A DNA stretch of 64,000 nt from Kordiimonas lipolytica (GCF_001550065.1 NZ_LRUB01000028.1:72275-136274); one strand, 5' to 3'; numbered from the stretch's first letter, positions 8,960 through 20,693 are shown. A program made the numbers and translations. The notes: a model not told the origin generated them from the sequence alone.

Positions 8960-11077
8960 TTAGTGTGCGCCACTTTGGGCCATAAACCATGTCACCACGA
9001 GCGCCAGGCCAATGATCATGGCAAAGGCATAGTGGTAAACGTAACCAGTCTGAAGCTTGCGCGCCTTGGCTGCCACAAGGGCAACCGTGGCCGACACACC
9101 ATTCGGGCCAAAGCCGTCAATGGTCTGCTCGTCACCGCGCTTCCAGAACACACGACCAAGCCAGAAGGCCGGGCGCACGAACAGGAAGTCGTAAAGCTCA
9201 TCCCAGTACCATTTGTTCAGCAGGAAGGCATATAGCCCGCTCCACATCGTAGCTGTACGTTGTGGCAGGTCGTTCGTAACCTTCCCAGCCGCATAGAGAT
9301 ATGCGTAGAAGAAGATCGCGAATGCAAAGCCCGAGAAGTAGCCCACATAGGTCATGCCGGCAACATGGTGCAGGTCCGTGAACTTGGCTGCGATAAAGAG
9401 CGCAAGTGTCAGAACGGCAAGCCCGGCCGCTGGAAGCTTCGGAAGTGCAATCCGCGGGGCATAGAACATCATGGAGATGAAGAAGCCCAATACCATCACA
9501 ACGAACGGCGCCAACGTCACGCCCATAGGCACGTTGTGTGCGGCATCGATCACGTCACCCATTTGGGTTACAAGCGAACCGTTCCAGAAGGCGACGCGTT
9601 CATGGCCCACGAAATACTCTTTGAAGACCGCACCAGCGAACACTGCGCCAAGTGCCAGGATCACAAGCGGAGCCTTGATAAAGATCGGGCCTTCATGCGC
9701 CGCATCAAAGTATTTCTGCTTCGCGCGGGTCTCGCCGAAGAATGTCAGCCACACCAGGCGCCAGCTATAGAAGCTGGTCATCAGCGCCGCAGCCACACCC
9801 ATAACGAAGGCATACTGTGCAACCGAACTATCGGAGGCGAAGGCTGCTTCGATGATCAGGTCTTTTGAATAGTAACCTGACAGCAGCGGGAAGCCTGTAA
9901 TCGCCAATGTACCAATCAGCATAACTGTGCCGGTCATCGGGATCTTCTTGAAGAGCCCACCCATGTTGCGCATGTCCTGCTCGTGATGCAGGGCATGGAT
10001 CACGGAACCAGCGCCAAGGAACAACAGTGCCTTGAAGAAAGCGTGCGTGAACAGGTGGAAGATCGCACCGCCATAGGCCCCCATGCCCAGCGCGAAGAAC
10101 ATGTAGCCAAGCTGCGAACAGGTCGAATAAGCGATCACACGCTTGATATCATTCTGCACCAGGCCCACGCTTGCGGCGAAGAATGCGGTTGTCGCGCCAA
10201 CAATGGCAACAACCTGCAGCGCATATTCGGAATATTCGAAGACCGGGCTGAAGCGTGCCACAAGGAACACGCCCGCTGTTACCATGGTCGCAGCGTGGAT
10301 CAGCGCAGACACTGGCGTCGGGCCTTCCATTGCATCTGGCAGCCAGGTGTGGAGGCCAAGCTGGGCGGATTTACCCATGGCACCCACGAACAACAGCAGG
10401 CAAACAACTGTAATCGCGTGATAATCATGACCAAGGAAGCTCAGCGTCGCTTCCTGATAGTTACCAATCGAGCCGAAGATTACGTCAAACTGTACCGAAC
10501 CGGTCAGCAGGAACACAGCATAGATGCCAAGGGCAAAGCCGAAGTCACCCACGCGGTTCACAACGAAGGCCTTGATGGCCGCCGCGTTCGCGCTTGGTTT
10601 CTTGAACCAGAAACCGATCAGCAGATAGGACGCCAGACCAACACCTTCCCAACCGAAGAACATCTGAACCAGGTTATCGGAGGTCACCAGCATCAACATC
10701 GCAAACGTGAAGAGCGACAGGTAGGCAAAGAAGCGTGGCTTGTCTGGGTCTTCTTCCATGTAGCCCATGGAATACCAGTGAACGAGCGCGGACACAGAGT
10801 TGACCACAACCAGCATCACCGCAGTCAGCGTATCAACCTTGAGCGCCCAAGCGAACTCGAGGTCACCGGACTTTACCCAGTCAAGAAGCGTCACGACGAA
10901 TTTGTTACCCGCAAGCGCCACATCAACGAACACGAGCCACGAGAGGATCGCGCCGATGGTCACAAGCGAGGCCGTCAGGACCTGGCTGAAGCGGTCGCCA
11001 ATCTGGCGTCCGAACATACCTGCGATCAGGAAACCGACCAGCGGCAGGAATACAATAAACTTAGCAGCTGTTTCCAT
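8960..11077 (-). CDS. nuoL: NADH-quinone oxidoreductase subunit L
   Basis: Distal antiporter-like subunit of complex I, with the long lateral helix that couples the pumping units. At 705 residues it is at the long end for the family. Visible are FFGWEGVGLASYLLIGFWF, GKSAQLGLHTWLPDAMEGPTPVSALIHAATMVTAG and DIKRVIAYSTCSQLGYMF. The C-terminal third contains the amphipathic lateral-helix region and a final membrane anchor. Only four bases separate it from nuoK. Confidence 0.97.
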   Translation of the reverse strand: METAAKFIVFLPLVGFLIAGMFGRQIGDRFSQVLTASLVTIGAILSWLVFVDVALAGNKFVVTLLDWVKSGDLEFAWALKVDTLTAVMLVVVNSVSALVHWYSMGYMEEDPDKPRFFAYLSLFTFAMLMLVTSDNLVQMFFGWEGVGLASYLLIGFWFKKPSANAAAIKAFVVNRVGDFGFALGIYAVFLLTGSVQFDVIFGSIGNYQEATLSFLGHDYHAITVVCLLLFVGAMGKSAQLGLHTWLPDAMEGPTPVSALIHAATMVTAGVFLVARFSPVFEYSEYALQVVAIVGATTAFFAASVGLVQNDIKRVIAYSTCSQLGYMFFALGMGAYGGAIFHLFTHAFFKALLFLGAGSVIHALHHEQDMRNMGGLFKKIPMTGTVMLIGTLAITGFPLLSGYYSKDLIIEAAFASDSSVAQYAFVMGVAAALMTSFYSWRLVWLTFFGETRAKQKYFDAAHEGPIFIKAPLVILALGAVFAGAVFKEYFVGHERVAFWNGSLVTQMGDVIDAAHNVPMGVTLAPFVVMVLGFFISMMFYAPRIALPKLPAAGLAVLTLALFIAAKFTDLHHVAGMTYVGYFSGFAFAIFFYAYLYAAGKVTNDLPQRTATMWSGLYAFLLNKWYWDELYDFLFVRPAFWLGRVFWKRGDEQTIDGFGPNGVSATVALVAAKARKLQTGYVYHYAFAMIIGLALVVTWFMAQSGAH

Positions 11078-11081
11078 TTTC

Positions 11082-11390
11082 CTACCCCTTCATCTGGTTG
11101 ATGTCTTCAACCGCGATGGAACCACGGCCGCGGAAATAAACCACGAGGATCGCAAGACCGATCGCTGCTTCAGCAGCAGCAACCGTCAACACGAACATGG
11201 CGAACACCTGGCCTACCATGTCTTGCAGGTAGGTAGAGAAGGCCACGAGGTTGATGTTGACGGCCAGAAGCATCAGTTCGACCGACATAAGAATGATGAT
11301 GACGTTCTTCCGGTTGAGGAAGATACCGATAACCCCAAATACGAAGAGGATCGCGGCAACCGTCAGATAATGTCCTAACCCAATAGTCAT
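11082..11390 (-). CDS. nuoK: NADH-quinone oxidoreductase subunit K
   Basis: Small three-helix subunit of the complex I proton channel region (ND4L homologue). The 102-residue sequence has the typical [22 protein letters not shown] segment with its membrane-embedded glutamate and the second glutamate in [14 protein letters not shown]. It is tightly packed between nuoJ and nuoL. Confidence 0.97.
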   Translation of the reverse strand: MTIGLGHYLTVAAILFVFGVIGIFLNRKNVIIILMSVELMLLAVNINLVAFSTYLQDMVGQVFAMFVLTVAAAEAAIGLAILVVYFRGRGSIAVEDINQMKG

Positions 11391-11403
11391 GGACTATCGT
11401 CCC

Positions 11404-12051
11404 CTAGCCTTTCTTCGTTGGCAGAGCGACGCCCTTGCCAACTTCTACATCTACGAGTTCATATGCTTCTTCCGGACGGCGCGCATTCTGCTTGGAAACA
11501 TTCTGGCGACGAACACCAGGACGCGTGCGGTGAGTCAGTACAATCGCACCAATCATCGCAACCAAGAGAATAAGGCCAGACATCTGGAAGATGAAAATAT
11601 AGTCGGTGTAAATCACGTTCCCGAGTGCTGCAGTGTTTTCAACCTGCTCGGCAACCGGCATCGGTGCCGCGGCATTCTTGCCAACGTCTTCACCAAAGTG
11701 CCAGGTGGCGCCCAGCGTGCCCAGCTCAACAAGAAGCACCAGGCCGACAACAACACCGATCGGCGCGTTCTGCATGATCCCCTGCCGCAGTTCGACAAAG
11801 TTGATATCGAGCATCATCACGACAAAGAGGAACAGCACCGCAACCGCGCCAACATAAACGATGACCAGAAGCATCGCGAGGAACTCTGCGCCCATGAGCA
11901 CAAAGAGGCCAGCAGCGCTGAAGAAGGCCAGGATGAGCCACAGCACGGAATGCACCGGGTTTTTGGCCAGAATGACCAACAACCCCGATAGAATGGTAAT
12001 ACCAGCGAACAGCCAGAAGGCGGCGACTGGAAGCATTGAGCTAAAGTCCAT
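11404..12051 (-). CDS. nuoJ: NADH-quinone oxidoreductase subunit J
   Basis: Membrane subunit of complex I (ND6 homologue). The 215-residue protein has five predicted helices, including the conserved VIVYVGAVAVLFLFVVMML pi-bulge helix thought to take part in coupling. The C-terminal 35 residues after IVLTHRTRPGVRRQNV are polar and rather variable in alphaproteobacteria. Neighbours are nuoI and nuoK. Confidence 0.96.
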   Translation of the reverse strand: MDFSSMLPVAAFWLFAGITILSGLLVILAKNPVHSVLWLILAFFSAAGLFVLMGAEFLAMLLVIVYVGAVAVLFLFVVMMLDINFVELRQGIMQNAPIGVVVGLVLLVELGTLGATWHFGEDVGKNAAAPMPVAEQVENTAALGNVIYTDYIFIFQMSGLILLVAMIGAIVLTHRTRPGVRRQNVSKQNARRPEEAYELVDVEVGKGVALPTKKG

Positions 12052-12074
12052 GATTATCGTCCCCTGCCCTTCGT

Positions 12075-12563
12075 TTAACGATACTGCGCGTCAGCAGCGA
12101 TGTTCGCCGCTATTTCGCGCTCCCAGCGCTCACCGTTGGCAAGCAGCTTGTTCTTGTCGTACATCAGTTCTTCACGTGTTTCGGTCGCGAACTCGAAGTT
12201 CGGCCCCTCAACAATCGCATCCACCGGGCACGCTTCCTGACAGAACCCGCAGTAGATGCATTTGGTCATGTCAATGTCGTAGCGTGTCGTGCGGCGGGAG
12301 CCATCTTCGCGTGGCTCAGCCTCAATCGTGATGGCCTGCGCCGGGCAAATGGCTTCGCAAAGTTTACAGGCGATGCAGCGCTCTTCCCCGTTGGGATAGC
12401 GGCGCAGCGCGTGCTCCCCACGGAAACGCGGGCTCAACGGGCCTTTTTCGTACGGATAGTTGATCGTTACCTTCGGCCGGAAGAAATATCTCACCGACAG
12501 AATAAGCGCCTGAACGAACTCCCAAAGGAGCCAGGTCTTGGCAGCTTGCTTAAATGTACTCAT
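12075..12563 (-). CDS. nuoI: NADH-quinone oxidoreductase subunit I
   Basis: Iron-sulfur subunit that carries clusters N6a and N6b in the connecting arm of complex I. The 162-residue protein contains two 4Fe-4S binding sets, [16 protein letters not shown] and [16 protein letters not shown], behind an N-terminal amphipathic helix. The length and the ENDs ([27 protein letters not shown]) are standard for alphaproteobacteria. Confidence 0.98.
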   Translation of the reverse strand: MSTFKQAAKTWLLWEFVQALILSVRYFFRPKVTINYPYEKGPLSPRFRGEHALRRYPNGEERCIACKLCEAICPAQAITIEAEPREDGSRRTTRYDIDMTKCIYCGFCQEACPVDAIVEGPNFEFATETREELMYDKNKLLANGERWEREIAANIAADAQYR

Positions 12564-12577
12564 GCTTCAAGCCCTTC

Positions 12578-13615
12578 CTATCCGATGTTGCCGATAACGC
12601 CGTAAACGGCGAGGCCCGAGTAAATGATCACGAACACGAGCGACAGCGGCAGGAACACTTTCCAGCCCAGACGCATCAGTTGGTCGTAGCGGTAACGCGG
12701 CACGAACGCCTTCACCATCGCGAACATCCAGAACATGAAGGCGATTTTGATAAACAGCCAAACAAAGCCCGGAATATAGGCATCAAGCGCTGGGAACGGT
12801 GCATACCAGCCACCCATGAAGAGGATCGCCATTACAGCGGACATCAACAGGATGTTTGCATATTCACCCAGGAAGAACAGCGCGAAGGCCATGGATGAAT
12901 ATTCAACCTGGTAACCGGCCACAAGTTCTGCTTCCGCTTCAGGAAGGTCGAACGGTGGGCGGTTGGTTTCCGCAAGCGCCGAGATAAAGAAGATTACGAA
13001 CACTGGCGCGAACACCCACATGTTCCAATCCAGAATGCCACCGGCTTGCGCCACCACAATGTCACTCAGGTTCAAGCTTCCCACAGACACCAGGATACAC
13101 ACCAATACGAAGCCGATGGATACCTCATAGGATACCATCTGTGCTGCAGAACGGAGCGCACCCAGGAACGCGTAGCGGCTGTTTGATGCCCAACCGGACA
13201 TGATGATGCCGTAAACGCCCAGGCTTGAGATCGCCAGCAGGTAAAGGATCCCCACATTCAGGTCTGCAATCGCCACGCCTTCAGCGAAGGGCACGACAGC
13301 CCAACTGATCAGCGCCAGCGTGAAGGTGATCATCGGGGCGATCAGGAAGATAACCTTGTTCGCGCCCGCCGGGATCACGGTTTCCTTCAGGAACAGCTTC
13401 AGGCCGTCAGCGAAGGATTGCAGCAGGCCAAAGGGGCCAACCACGTTCGGGCCGCGACGCATCTGAACCGCAGCCCAGATTTTCCGATCGAAATAAACAG
13501 CGAAGGCAACCGCAATCAGAAGCGGCAGCACAATCGCGAAGATGGAGGCGAGGATCGCAAGGAAATAGAGGAAAGGACCCTCACCGCCGAACAGTGTGTA
13601 AAGCGCCTCAACCAT
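12578..13615 (-). CDS. nuoH: NADH-quinone oxidoreductase subunit H
   Basis: Membrane subunit (ND1 homologue) that forms much of the quinone-binding chamber with NuoB and NuoD. The 345-residue protein shows the conserved cytoplasmic loop [27 protein letters not shown], then [22 protein letters not shown] and the glutamate-rich loop [21 protein letters not shown]. It overlaps the end of nuoG by eight bases, indicating translational coupling. Confidence 0.98.
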   Translation of the reverse strand: MVEALYTLFGGEGPFLYFLAILASIFAIVLPLLIAVAFAVYFDRKIWAAVQMRRGPNVVGPFGLLQSFADGLKLFLKETVIPAGANKVIFLIAPMITFTLALISWAVVPFAEGVAIADLNVGILYLLAISSLGVYGIIMSGWASNSRYAFLGALRSAAQMVSYEVSIGFVLVCILVSVGSLNLSDIVVAQAGGILDWNMWVFAPVFVIFFISALAETNRPPFDLPEAEAELVAGYQVEYSSMAFALFFLGEYANILLMSAVMAILFMGGWYAPFPALDAYIPGFVWLFIKIAFMFWMFAMVKAFVPRYRYDQLMRLGWKVFLPLSLVFVIIYSGLAVYGVIGNIG

Positions 13616-15659
13616 GGGTTCCTGTCGCCTCCTCAGCTACACCTTCCCGGGCTGCAACGCAGTCAGCCATAATCTGGCTGGCACGGGCGATCGGGTTGGT
13701 CATGTAGAAATTATCGATAATTGGCTTGATAGCACCTTCAGCGATGTCGCCCTTGGTACCAAAGTCGCCCCATGCTTCGGTCGGCACCTCGTCAATCGTT
13801 GCCGTGGCTGGTGCAACTTCGGCCAGACGGCCACGCAGTTCACCAAGCGTATTATATGGCAGCGTTTCACCAACAACGTCCGACAGCGCCCGCAGGATCG
13901 TCCAATCCTCACGGGCATCACCCGGTGCGAAGACTGCCTTTTCGGTACGCTGCACGCGGCCTTCAGTGTTGATGTAAGTACCTGACTTTTCAGTATATGC
14001 AGCGGCCGGCAGGATCACGTCGGCGTTCTTCACGCCCTCGTCCCCGTGCGTGCCAATATACACCGTGAAAGCTTTCTTCAGCTTCGCACTGTCGATCTCG
14101 TCTGCGCCCAACAGGAACACAGCCTTCAGCGCGCCAGCTTCTGCGTCATCCAGAATGGCATTCACACCGCCTTCAGTGGTCAGGCCCAGGTCCAGCGCGC
14201 CAACGCGGCTTGCCGCCGTATGCAGCACGTTGAAGCCATTCCAGCCTTCCTTGATGCAGTATTTGTCTGCAATATCGCGCGCGGCTTTCAGGATCGCTGC
14301 GCCGTCTTCACGGGCAAGCGCAGCCTGGCCAACAATGATCATCGGCTTTTCTGCGGCCTTAAGCGCTTTTGCAGCGTCATGACGGCCAGTAGAAGCTGAC
14401 TTGAGGATCTTTGCATCGTCACCAAAGTCTTCAACCTTGTATGTCAGGTCTGCTTCAGCACCGATACGGCCAACCTTCAGGCCCATGTGACGAACCGCCT
14501 TCCGTATACGGCTGTTGAACACTGGCGCTTCGGCGCGTGGGTCACAGCCTACCAGCAGGAGGTAATCGGCTTCTTCAACGCCTGCGATGCCACTGTTCAT
14601 CAGGTAGCCTGCCCGAACGCTGGCGTCGAGCGCGGCACCATCCTGGCGGCCTTCAACGCGAGTGCTACCCAGCGTGCCCAGAAGGTCCTTCAGGGCCAGC
14701 ATGCTTTCCATGTCGGCAAGATCACCAGCGATACCTGCGATCTGATCGCCTTTAACGCCCTTGAGCTTTTTCTTGATCGCCTCGAACGCTTCAGCCCAAG
14801 TCGCTTCTTCAAGCTTCTTGTTCTTGCGAACGTATGGGCGGTCCAGGCGGCGCTTCTTCAGGCCGTCATAGACAAAGCGTGTCTTGTCCGAAATCCACTC
14901 TTCGTTCACGTCTTCATTGAGGCGTGGCAGAATGCGCATCACGGCAGCACCGCGTGTATCCACATTGATGTTGGAGCCAAGGGCGTCCATCACATCGATG
15001 CTTTCGGTGTGCTTCAGTTCCCAGCTGCGCGCCGTGAAGGCATAAGGCTTGCTCGTCAGCGCGCCAACCGGACACAGGTCAATCACGTTGCCGGACATTT
15101 CGCTGTCGAGCGATTTCTCAAGGTAAGTTGTTACCTCGGTATGTTCGCCGCGCCACAAAGCGCCCATGTCGTCCACACCCGCAACTTCAGAAGAGAAGCG
15201 CACACAACGCATGCAGTGAATGCAGCGTGTCATGGTTGTAGAAATCAGCGGCCCCATATATTTGTCTTCGACCGCGCGCTTGTTTTCGTCGTAGCGGCTG
15301 TCGCCGCCACCAAACGCCATCGCCTGGTCCTGAAGATCACATTCACCGCCCTGGTCGCAGATCGGGCAATCCAGCGGGTGGTTGATCAACAGGAATTCCA
15401 TCACCCCTTCACGTGCTTTCTTCACACGCTCGGTGTTGGTGTGTATCACCATGCCGTCACCCGCAGGCATTGCGCAGCTTGCGATCGGCTTCGGTGCTTT
15501 TTCCATGTCTACCAGACACATACGGCAGTTACCGGCAATCGACAGGCGCTCGTGATAACAGAAGCGCGGCACTTCAACGCCGACTTCCTCACACGCCTGC
15601 AGAACCGTTGTTCCCGGCTCTACCGTTACTTCTTTTCCATCAATGGTTAGCGTGGGCAT
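13608..15659 (-). CDS. nuoG: NADH-quinone oxidoreductase subunit G
   Basis: Peripheral-arm iron-sulfur subunit of complex I, 683 residues. The N-terminal ferredoxin-like part has [19 protein letters not shown] (2Fe-2S). This is followed by [14 protein letters not shown] and [12 protein letters not shown] (4Fe-4S sites), then a long molybdopterin-oxidoreductase-like domain that has no cofactor. The length is that of the mitochondrial-type 75-kDa subunit rather than the longer E. coli protein. Confidence 0.98.
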   Translation of the reverse strand: MPTLTIDGKEVTVEPGTTVLQACEEVGVEVPRFCYHERLSIAGNCRMCLVDMEKAPKPIASCAMPAGDGMVIHTNTERVKKAREGVMEFLLINHPLDCPICDQGGECDLQDQAMAFGGGDSRYDENKRAVEDKYMGPLISTTMTRCIHCMRCVRFSSEVAGVDDMGALWRGEHTEVTTYLEKSLDSEMSGNVIDLCPVGALTSKPYAFTARSWELKHTESIDVMDALGSNINVDTRGAAVMRILPRLNEDVNEEWISDKTRFVYDGLKKRRLDRPYVRKNKKLEEATWAEAFEAIKKKLKGVKGDQIAGIAGDLADMESMLALKDLLGTLGSTRVEGRQDGAALDASVRAGYLMNSGIAGVEEADYLLLVGCDPRAEAPVFNSRIRKAVRHMGLKVGRIGAEADLTYKVEDFGDDAKILKSASTGRHDAAKALKAAEKPMIIVGQAALAREDGAAILKAARDIADKYCIKEGWNGFNVLHTAASRVGALDLGLTTEGGVNAILDDAEAGALKAVFLLGADEIDSAKLKKAFTVYIGTHGDEGVKNADVILPAAAYTEKSGTYINTEGRVQRTEKAVFAPGDAREDWTILRALSDVVGETLPYNTLGELRGRLAEVAPATATIDEVPTEAWGDFGTKGDIAEGAIKPIIDNFYMTNPIARASQIMADCVAAREGVAEEATGTHG

Positions 15660-15681
15660 CTAACTCTCCTTGCCATGCGCT

Positions 15682-16962
15682 CTATTCAGCCGCTTTGGCA
15701 TGATATGCATCGATACGCGCTTCCACTTCATGGCGGAAGTGGCGCATCAAACCCTGGATCGGCCAAGCTGCTGCGTCACCAAGCGCGCAGATGGTGTGGC
15801 CTTCAATCTGTTTCGTGACATCGAGAAGCGTGTCGATTTCGGACTTCTCGGCCCGGCCTTCGACCAGACGCTCCATCACGCGCCACATCCAGCCTGTACC
15901 TTCACGGCACGGCGTACACTGGCCGCAGCTTTCGTGCTTGTAGAACTCGGAAAGACGAGCAATCGCCTTTACGATGTCAGTCGACTTATCCATCACGATA
16001 ACAGCAGCGGTCCCAAGACCGGATTGCACTTCGCGAAGGCTGTCGAAATCCATCAGCACGGTGTCACAAATCTCTTTCGGCAGAACCGGCACCGAAGATC
16101 CGCCCGGGATCACGGCCAGCAGGTTGTCCCAACCGCCGCGAACGCCGCCGGCATGCTTTTCGATGAGTTCCTTAAGCGGAATGCCCATCTCTTCTTCCAC
16201 GTTACATGGGTTGTTCACGTGACCGGAGATGGAGAAGACTTTAGTACCCGTGTTGTTCGGACGACCAAGGCCAGCAAACCATGCGCCGCCACGGCGCAGG
16301 ATGGTTGGCGCAACCGCAATCGACTCTACGTTGTTTACCGTAGTTGGGCAGCCCCAGACACCAACATTCGCAGGGAACGGTGGTTTCAGGCGTGGCTGGC
16401 CCTTCTTGCCTTCCAGGCTTTCAATAAGCGCTGTTTCCTCGCCACAGATGTAGGCACCAGCACCGCGGTGCACATAAACATCGAAATCATAGCCGGTACC
16501 GCAAGCGTTCTTGCCAATGAAGCCTTTGTCGTAGGCTTCCTTGATGGCGCGTTCCAGCGCTTCTGCCTCACGGAAGAATTCACCGCGAATATAGATGTAT
16601 GCAGCCACAGCGTTCATGGCGAAACCGGCGATCAGGCACCCTTCGATCAGCTTGTGCGGATCGTGGCGCATCAGGTCGCGGTCTTTACAGGTGCCGGGTT
16701 CGCCCTCGTCCGCATTGATCACGAGGTAAGACGGGCGGCCATCAGTTTCCTTCGGCATGAAGGACCATTTAAGCCCAGTTGGGAAGCCCGCGCCGCCGCG
16801 ACCGCGAAGGCCGGACTCTTTCATCTCACCGATGATCCAGTCTTTACCCTTGGCGATAATGTCCTTGGTACCGTCCCAGTCACCGCGCTTCATTGCGGCC
16901 TCAATGCCCGGGCTCTCAAAACCATAAAGGTTGGTGAAGATGCGATCCTTATCTGCAAGCAT
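15682..16962 (-). CDS. nuoF: NADH-quinone oxidoreductase subunit F
   Basis: NADH- and FMN-binding subunit of complex I, 426 residues. The flavin/NADH loops [16 protein letters not shown] and [14 protein letters not shown] are clear, as are [19 protein letters not shown] and the 4Fe-4S N3 ligands in [16 protein letters not shown] plus [12 protein letters not shown]. Its start overlaps the nuoE stop region by one base. Confidence 0.98.
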   Translation of the reverse strand: MLADKDRIFTNLYGFESPGIEAAMKRGDWDGTKDIIAKGKDWIIGEMKESGLRGRGGAGFPTGLKWSFMPKETDGRPSYLVINADEGEPGTCKDRDLMRHDPHKLIEGCLIAGFAMNAVAAYIYIRGEFFREAEALERAIKEAYDKGFIGKNACGTGYDFDVYVHRGAGAYICGEETALIESLEGKKGQPRLKPPFPANVGVWGCPTTVNNVESIAVAPTILRRGGAWFAGLGRPNNTGTKVFSISGHVNNPCNVEEEMGIPLKELIEKHAGGVRGGWDNLLAVIPGGSSVPVLPKEICDTVLMDFDSLREVQSGLGTAAVIVMDKSTDIVKAIARLSEFYKHESCGQCTPCREGTGWMWRVMERLVEGRAEKSEIDTLLDVTKQIEGHTICALGDAAAWPIQGLMRHFRHEVEARIDAYHAKAAE

Positions 16963-17558
16963 TATGCATCCTCCCCTTTATCGCCCTTAAGCGTGGTTGG
17001 GCCACCAAACGGTGCGCTGTTTTGACGATCGATCTGCGGACCAGGCTTAACCTCTTCTCCTTTCGCAAGCTTCTCTAAAAGCTCGGTCATGGTTTCAGGC
17101 GTCAGGTCCTCGAAGTAATCGTCATCAATGGCAACCACAGGTGCGTTTACACAGGCGCCAGCGCATTCCACTTCAGAAAGTGTGAACATGCCGTCTTCCG
17201 TGGTCTGGCCCTTCTCGATGCCCAGCTTGGACTTGCAAGCCTTCATGATGCCATCGCTACCGCGCAACCAGCATGGCGTGGTGCCACACACTTGCACATG
17301 GTGCTTACCGATCGGCTTGTGGTTATACATGGTGTAGAAAGTCGCAACTTCCTGAACCCGGATTGCCGGCATATCCAGATAGTCAGCGATATATTCCATG
17401 ATTTCCTGCGTCACATGGCCACCGTTCTGGCGCTGAGCCAGATCAAGAAGTGGCATAACAGCACTTTGCTGCCGCCCGTCCGGGTATTTTGCGATGTGCG
17501 CTTGCGCGGCTTTCTCGTTTTCCGAGGTCCACACAAATTTTTCTGGCGCCGTACTCAT
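16962..17558 (-). CDS. nuoE: NADH-quinone oxidoreductase subunit E
   Basis: Thioredoxin-fold 2Fe-2S subunit (cluster N1a) next to NuoF, 198 residues. Ligand cysteines are in [13 protein letters not shown] and [13 protein letters not shown]. The N-terminal helical domain has [20 protein letters not shown]. The charged C-terminal tail ([19 protein letters not shown]) is typical of alphaproteobacterial NuoE. It overlaps nuoD by four bases and nuoF by one. Confidence 0.97.
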   Translation of the reverse strand: MSTAPEKFVWTSENEKAAQAHIAKYPDGRQQSAVMPLLDLAQRQNGGHVTQEIMEYIADYLDMPAIRVQEVATFYTMYNHKPIGKHHVQVCGTTPCWLRGSDGIMKACKSKLGIEKGQTTEDGMFTLSEVECAGACVNAPVVAIDDDYFEDLTPETMTELLEKLAKGEEVKPGPQIDRQNSAPFGGPTTLKGDKGEDA

Positions 17559-18733
17559 CGGTCCACCTCACCAAATACAATGTCCATAGCCCCGAGAACT
17601 GCCGGAGCGTCAGCAAGCATGTGACCTTTAAGAAGATAATCCATGCCTTGAAGGTGTGCGAACCCGGGTGCCCGAATTTTACAGCGGTACGGACGGTTTG
17701 AGCCGTCGGATACCAGATACACACCAAATTCACCCTTCGGCGCCTCCACTGCGGCGTAAACTTCGCCTTCAGGTACTTTGAAACCTTCAGTGTAGAGCTT
17801 GAAATGGTGAATAAGCGCTTCCATTGACCGCTTCATCTCGGCACGGCGTGGCGGCGCAAATTTCGTATTCATGGAAAGCACAGGGCCTTCCGGCATATCG
17901 TTCAGGCACTGGCGAATGATCTTCAGCGACTCGCGAATCTCTGCGATTCGAAGCATGAAGCGATCATAGCAGTCACCGGAATTACCGATGGCAACCTGGA
18001 AGTCCATCTTGTCGTAGACCTCGTAAGGCTCTGCCTTCCGCAGGTCCCAGGCGACGCCCGTGGAGCGCAGCATCGGGCCGGTAAAGCCCCACGCCAGCGC
18101 CTCGTCTGCGTCAAACACGCCGATATCTACGTTACGCTGCTTGAAGATACGGTTGTCGATCAGCAATGCTTCCATATCCGCAAGCGTGCTTGGGAATGTT
18201 TCCGTCCATTTCATGATGCGTTCGGCAAGGCCTGCTGGCAGGTCCTGGTGCACACCACCCGGACGGAAGTAAGCTGCGTGCAGACGCGCGCCGCATACTG
18301 CCTCGTAGAATTCCATCAGGATTTCGCGCTCTTCAAAGCCCCACAGAATCGGGGTCAGTGCGCCAACGTCCATCGCATGTGTCGTCAGGTTCAGCAGGTG
18401 GTTCAGCACCCGGCCGATTTCCGAAAACAGAACGCGGATATATTGGCCGCGCTCAGGCACTTCGATATTAGCGAGTTTCTCAATCGCCATCACGAAGGCA
18501 TGTTCCTGGTTCATCGGCGCCACATAGTCGAGACGATCGAAATATGGCATCGCCTGCAAATATTGTTTTGCTTCAATGAGCTTTTCGGTGCCGCGGTGCA
18601 AGAGACCGATATGCGGGTCTACCCGCTCAACGATCTCGCCGTCCAGCTCCATCACCATCCGCAGAACGCCGTGTGCCGCAGGGTGCTGCGGGCCGAAGTT
18701 CAGGCAGTAGTTCTTGATATCAACCTCAGCCAT
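17555..18733 (-). CDS. nuoD: NADH-quinone oxidoreductase subunit D
   Basis: 49-kDa subunit homologue forming the quinone site, 392 residues. It begins with [27 protein letters not shown] and carries [14 protein letters not shown], with the quinone-contacting histidine and tyrosine regions. It ends DIVFGEVDR as usual. NuoC and NuoD are separate genes here, unlike the E. coli fusion. It overlaps nuoC by one base. Confidence 0.98.
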   Translation of the reverse strand: MAEVDIKNYCLNFGPQHPAAHGVLRMVMELDGEIVERVDPHIGLLHRGTEKLIEAKQYLQAMPYFDRLDYVAPMNQEHAFVMAIEKLANIEVPERGQYIRVLFSEIGRVLNHLLNLTTHAMDVGALTPILWGFEEREILMEFYEAVCGARLHAAYFRPGGVHQDLPAGLAERIMKWTETFPSTLADMEALLIDNRIFKQRNVDIGVFDADEALAWGFTGPMLRSTGVAWDLRKAEPYEVYDKMDFQVAIGNSGDCYDRFMLRIAEIRESLKIIRQCLNDMPEGPVLSMNTKFAPPRRAEMKRSMEALIHHFKLYTEGFKVPEGEVYAAVEAPKGEFGVYLVSDGSNRPYRCKIRAPGFAHLQGMDYLLKGHMLADAPAVLGAMDIVFGEVDR

Positions 18734-19365
18734 TATTTCGCCCCCTCTTTACTCTCAGCGGCATCATCGGCTTTCTCATCACCCGGCAGCACGTACTTGG
18801 CGCTCTCCCACGGGCTCATGAAATCGAAATTGCGGAATTCCTGCTTCAGCTTCACAGGCTCATAGACAATCCGCTTCTCTTCTTCGGAGTAGCGGCACTC
18901 AACAAAGCCTGTCAGCGGGAAGTCCTTGCGGAGCGGATGTCCTTGGAAGCCATAGTCCGTGAGCATGCGGCGAAGGTCCGGGTGATCCGCAAAGAAGATG
19001 CCATACATGTCCCACGCCTCGCGCTCGAACCAGCCTGCTGCCGGGAACACATCAATGGCCGATGGCACCGGTGTGTCAGCGTCGGTTTCCACTTTCACGC
19101 GGATACGCTGGTTCAGCTGCACACTCAGCAGGTGATACACAACATCGAACCGGCGGATACGCTCTGGATAGTCGGCGCCGCAAAGGTCGATCAGCTGCTT
19201 GAACATACATTCCTGGTCATCGCGCAGGAAGGTGAGCACTTTCTGAACATGCTCTGCGCGGGCTACCACCGTCAGCTCGCCAAAAGCGACACTGGTGGAA
19301 ATGACCTCATTTTCCAGACTGGTAGCGATGTGTTCGCCCAGTGACTTTAATGCCTTATCAGTCAT
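18733..19365 (-). CDS. nuoC: NADH-quinone oxidoreductase subunit C
   Basis: 30-kDa subunit homologue of the peripheral arm, 210 residues. The conserved block [14 protein letters not shown], then [24 protein letters not shown] and [18 protein letters not shown], is intact. The C-terminus is an acidic and lysine-rich tail. A 90-base gap containing a GCGGCA/TGCCGC hairpin separates it from nuoB, the only sizeable gap inside the nuo cluster. Confidence 0.97.
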   Translation of the reverse strand: MTDKALKSLGEHIATSLENEVISTSVAFGELTVVARAEHVQKVLTFLRDDQECMFKQLIDLCGADYPERIRRFDVVYHLLSVQLNQRIRVKVETDADTPVPSAIDVFPAAGWFEREAWDMYGIFFADHPDLRRMLTDYGFQGHPLRKDFPLTGFVECRYSEEEKRIVYEPVKLKQEFRNFDFMSPWESAKYVLPGDEKADDAAESKEGAK

Positions 19366-19455
19366 GCGCTGACGCGCTCCTTTTTGATGTGCGGCAGAGG
19401 TGCCGCAGGCACACAGAGAAGCACCCCCAACAAGTGGCGGTGCCTCATACTCGAT

Positions 19456-20016
19456 CTAACGGTTGATGGTCCCGGTGCGGCGGATTTTGCGCTGCAACTG
19501 CAGCACACCATAAAGAAGAGCTTCCGCCGTAGGAGGACAGCCAGGGATATAAATATCCACCGGCACAATGCGGTCACAGCCGCGAACAACCGAATAAGAA
19601 TAGTGGTAATAACCGCCGCCGTTTGCGCAGGACCCCATGGAGATCACATAGCGAGGCTCTGACATCTGGTCATATACCTTACGCATGGCAGGCGCCATTT
19701 TGTTCGTAAGCGTACCTGCCACAATCATCACATCTGACTGGCGCGGACTGCCGCGTGGTGCAAAACCAAAACGCTCCACGTCGTATCGCGGCATTGAGGT
19801 ATGCATCATTTCAACGGCGCAACATGCCAGACCGAACGTCATCCACCACAGAGACCCTGTACGGGCCCAGGTGATCAGGTCTTCAAGATTGGTAACAACG
19901 AAGCCCTTTTCAGTAAGCTCCTCGTTGATGCCTTCGAGAAAGTCCCCATCGCCTGCTGGCGGAATCGGTGACAGCGTGTTGTACGCACCGGGATTTTTTG
20001 CAGGTGTTACTCCCAT
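19456..20016 (-). CDS. nuoB: NADH-quinone oxidoreductase subunit B
   Basis: Carries cluster N2, the last iron-sulfur centre before quinone. The 186-residue protein has the adjacent cysteines of [19 protein letters not shown] and the further ligands in [21 protein letters not shown] and [15 protein letters not shown]. It overlaps nuoA by ten bases. Confidence 0.98.
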   Translation of the reverse strand: MGVTPAKNPGAYNTLSPIPPAGDGDFLEGINEELTEKGFVVTNLEDLITWARTGSLWWMTFGLACCAVEMMHTSMPRYDVERFGFAPRGSPRQSDVMIVAGTLTNKMAPAMRKVYDQMSEPRYVISMGSCANGGGYYHYSYSVVRGCDRIVPVDIYIPGCPPTAEALLYGVLQLQRKIRRTGTINR

Positions 20017-20372
20017 TCCAGCGCTCCTTTATTCCACTCGTATACAAAACCTACGGTCAGTACGCCGAGGAAGATCATCATCGACCAGAAACCATAAAGG
20101 CCGATCTCGCCCAGGGACACGGCCCAAGGGAAGAGGAAGGCGATCTCAAGATCGAAGATAATGAACAGGATAGCGACGAGATAGAAGCGGACGTCGAATT
20201 GATGACGGCTGTCTTCAAATGCTTCAAAACCACACTCGTACGCAGACAGTTTTTCACTGTCGGGGCGCTGCTTTGCGATCAGCATCGCTGCGCCAACGAA
20301 AATCAGTGAGAAAGCGATAGCGATCCCAAGGAAAATCAGGATCGGGAAATATTGTATCAGCAACGACTCCAT
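20007..20372 (-). CDS. nuoA: NADH-quinone oxidoreductase subunit A
   Basis: Three-helix membrane subunit (ND3 homologue), 121 residues, first gene of the operon. The loop with the conserved cysteine, [36 protein letters not shown], is diagnostic. The ATG follows a GGGACTCCC sequence. About 240 non-coding bases lie upstream before tRNA-Asp and must contain the operon promoter. Confidence 0.98.
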   Translation of the reverse strand: MESLLIQYFPILIFLGIAIAFSLIFVGAAMLIAKQRPDSEKLSAYECGFEAFEDSRHQFDVRFYLVAILFIIFDLEIAFLFPWAVSLGEIGLYGFWSMMIFLGVLTVGFVYEWNKGALEWE

Positions 20373-20472
20373 GGGAGTCCCTTTTTGATTATTGGCCCTA
20401 ATTACAGCGCCCTTTTAAAGGCCGTTTTTCGATCCGTAAAGGGCGAATTTGCCCAAGGCGCCTGAGGGCGTG

Positions 20473-20501
20473 AGTATAGGCATGCTTTTGGTTAATGAAA
20501 A
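20473..20501 (-). promoter_or_regulatory. Possible sigma-70 promoter of the nuo operon
   Basis: On the minus strand a TATACT (-10-like) is preceded at 17 bases by TTTTCA, a weak -35. It lies about 100 bases upstream of nuoA. This is a consensus match only; other promoters in the 240-base gap are possible. Confidence 0.3.
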
Positions 20502-20552
20502 GCTTATCCGCTGCGGTTTTTGGCGTATTTTCAGGATTTTTGTCAGAGCCAA

Positions 20553-20588
20553 CAAAAAAACGCGCCCGGTGATACCGGAACGCGTTTT
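20553..20588 (-). terminator. Terminator after the first tRNA-Asp gene
   Basis: On the minus strand, AAAACGCG pairs with CGCGTTTT around an inner CCGGTATCACCGG hairpin, ending in a run of seven T. It lies about 30 bases beyond the 3' end of the tRNA. Confidence 0.7.
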
Positions 20589-20616
20589 CTGATCTGCCCT
20601 CTAGGAGGGAGGCAAG

Positions 20617-20693
20617 TGGCGCGAGTGACGGGGCTCGAACCCGCGACCTTCGGCGTGACAGGCCGACACTCTAACCAACTGAGCTACACCCGC
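20617..20693 (-). tRNA. tRNA-Asp (GTC), copy 1
   Basis: The 77-base cloverleaf reads GCGGGTG-TA-GCTC at the 5' end. It has anticodon stem TCGGC/GCCGA around the loop CTGTCAC (anticodon GTC) and T-loop TTCGAGC, and an encoded CCA. The acceptor pairs GCGGGTG with CACTCGC. It is identical to the copy at 20876-20952, including several flanking bases. Confidence 0.96.

Noticed and set aside
9983..11101. Plus-strand open frame of 372 codons opposite nuoL
   Set aside because: Histidine/glutamine-rich composition typical of the complement of membrane-protein genes; no motif.
14487..15650. Plus-strand open frame of 387 codons opposite nuoG
   Set aside because: Shadow of nuoG; composition and lack of a ribosome-binding site argue against it.
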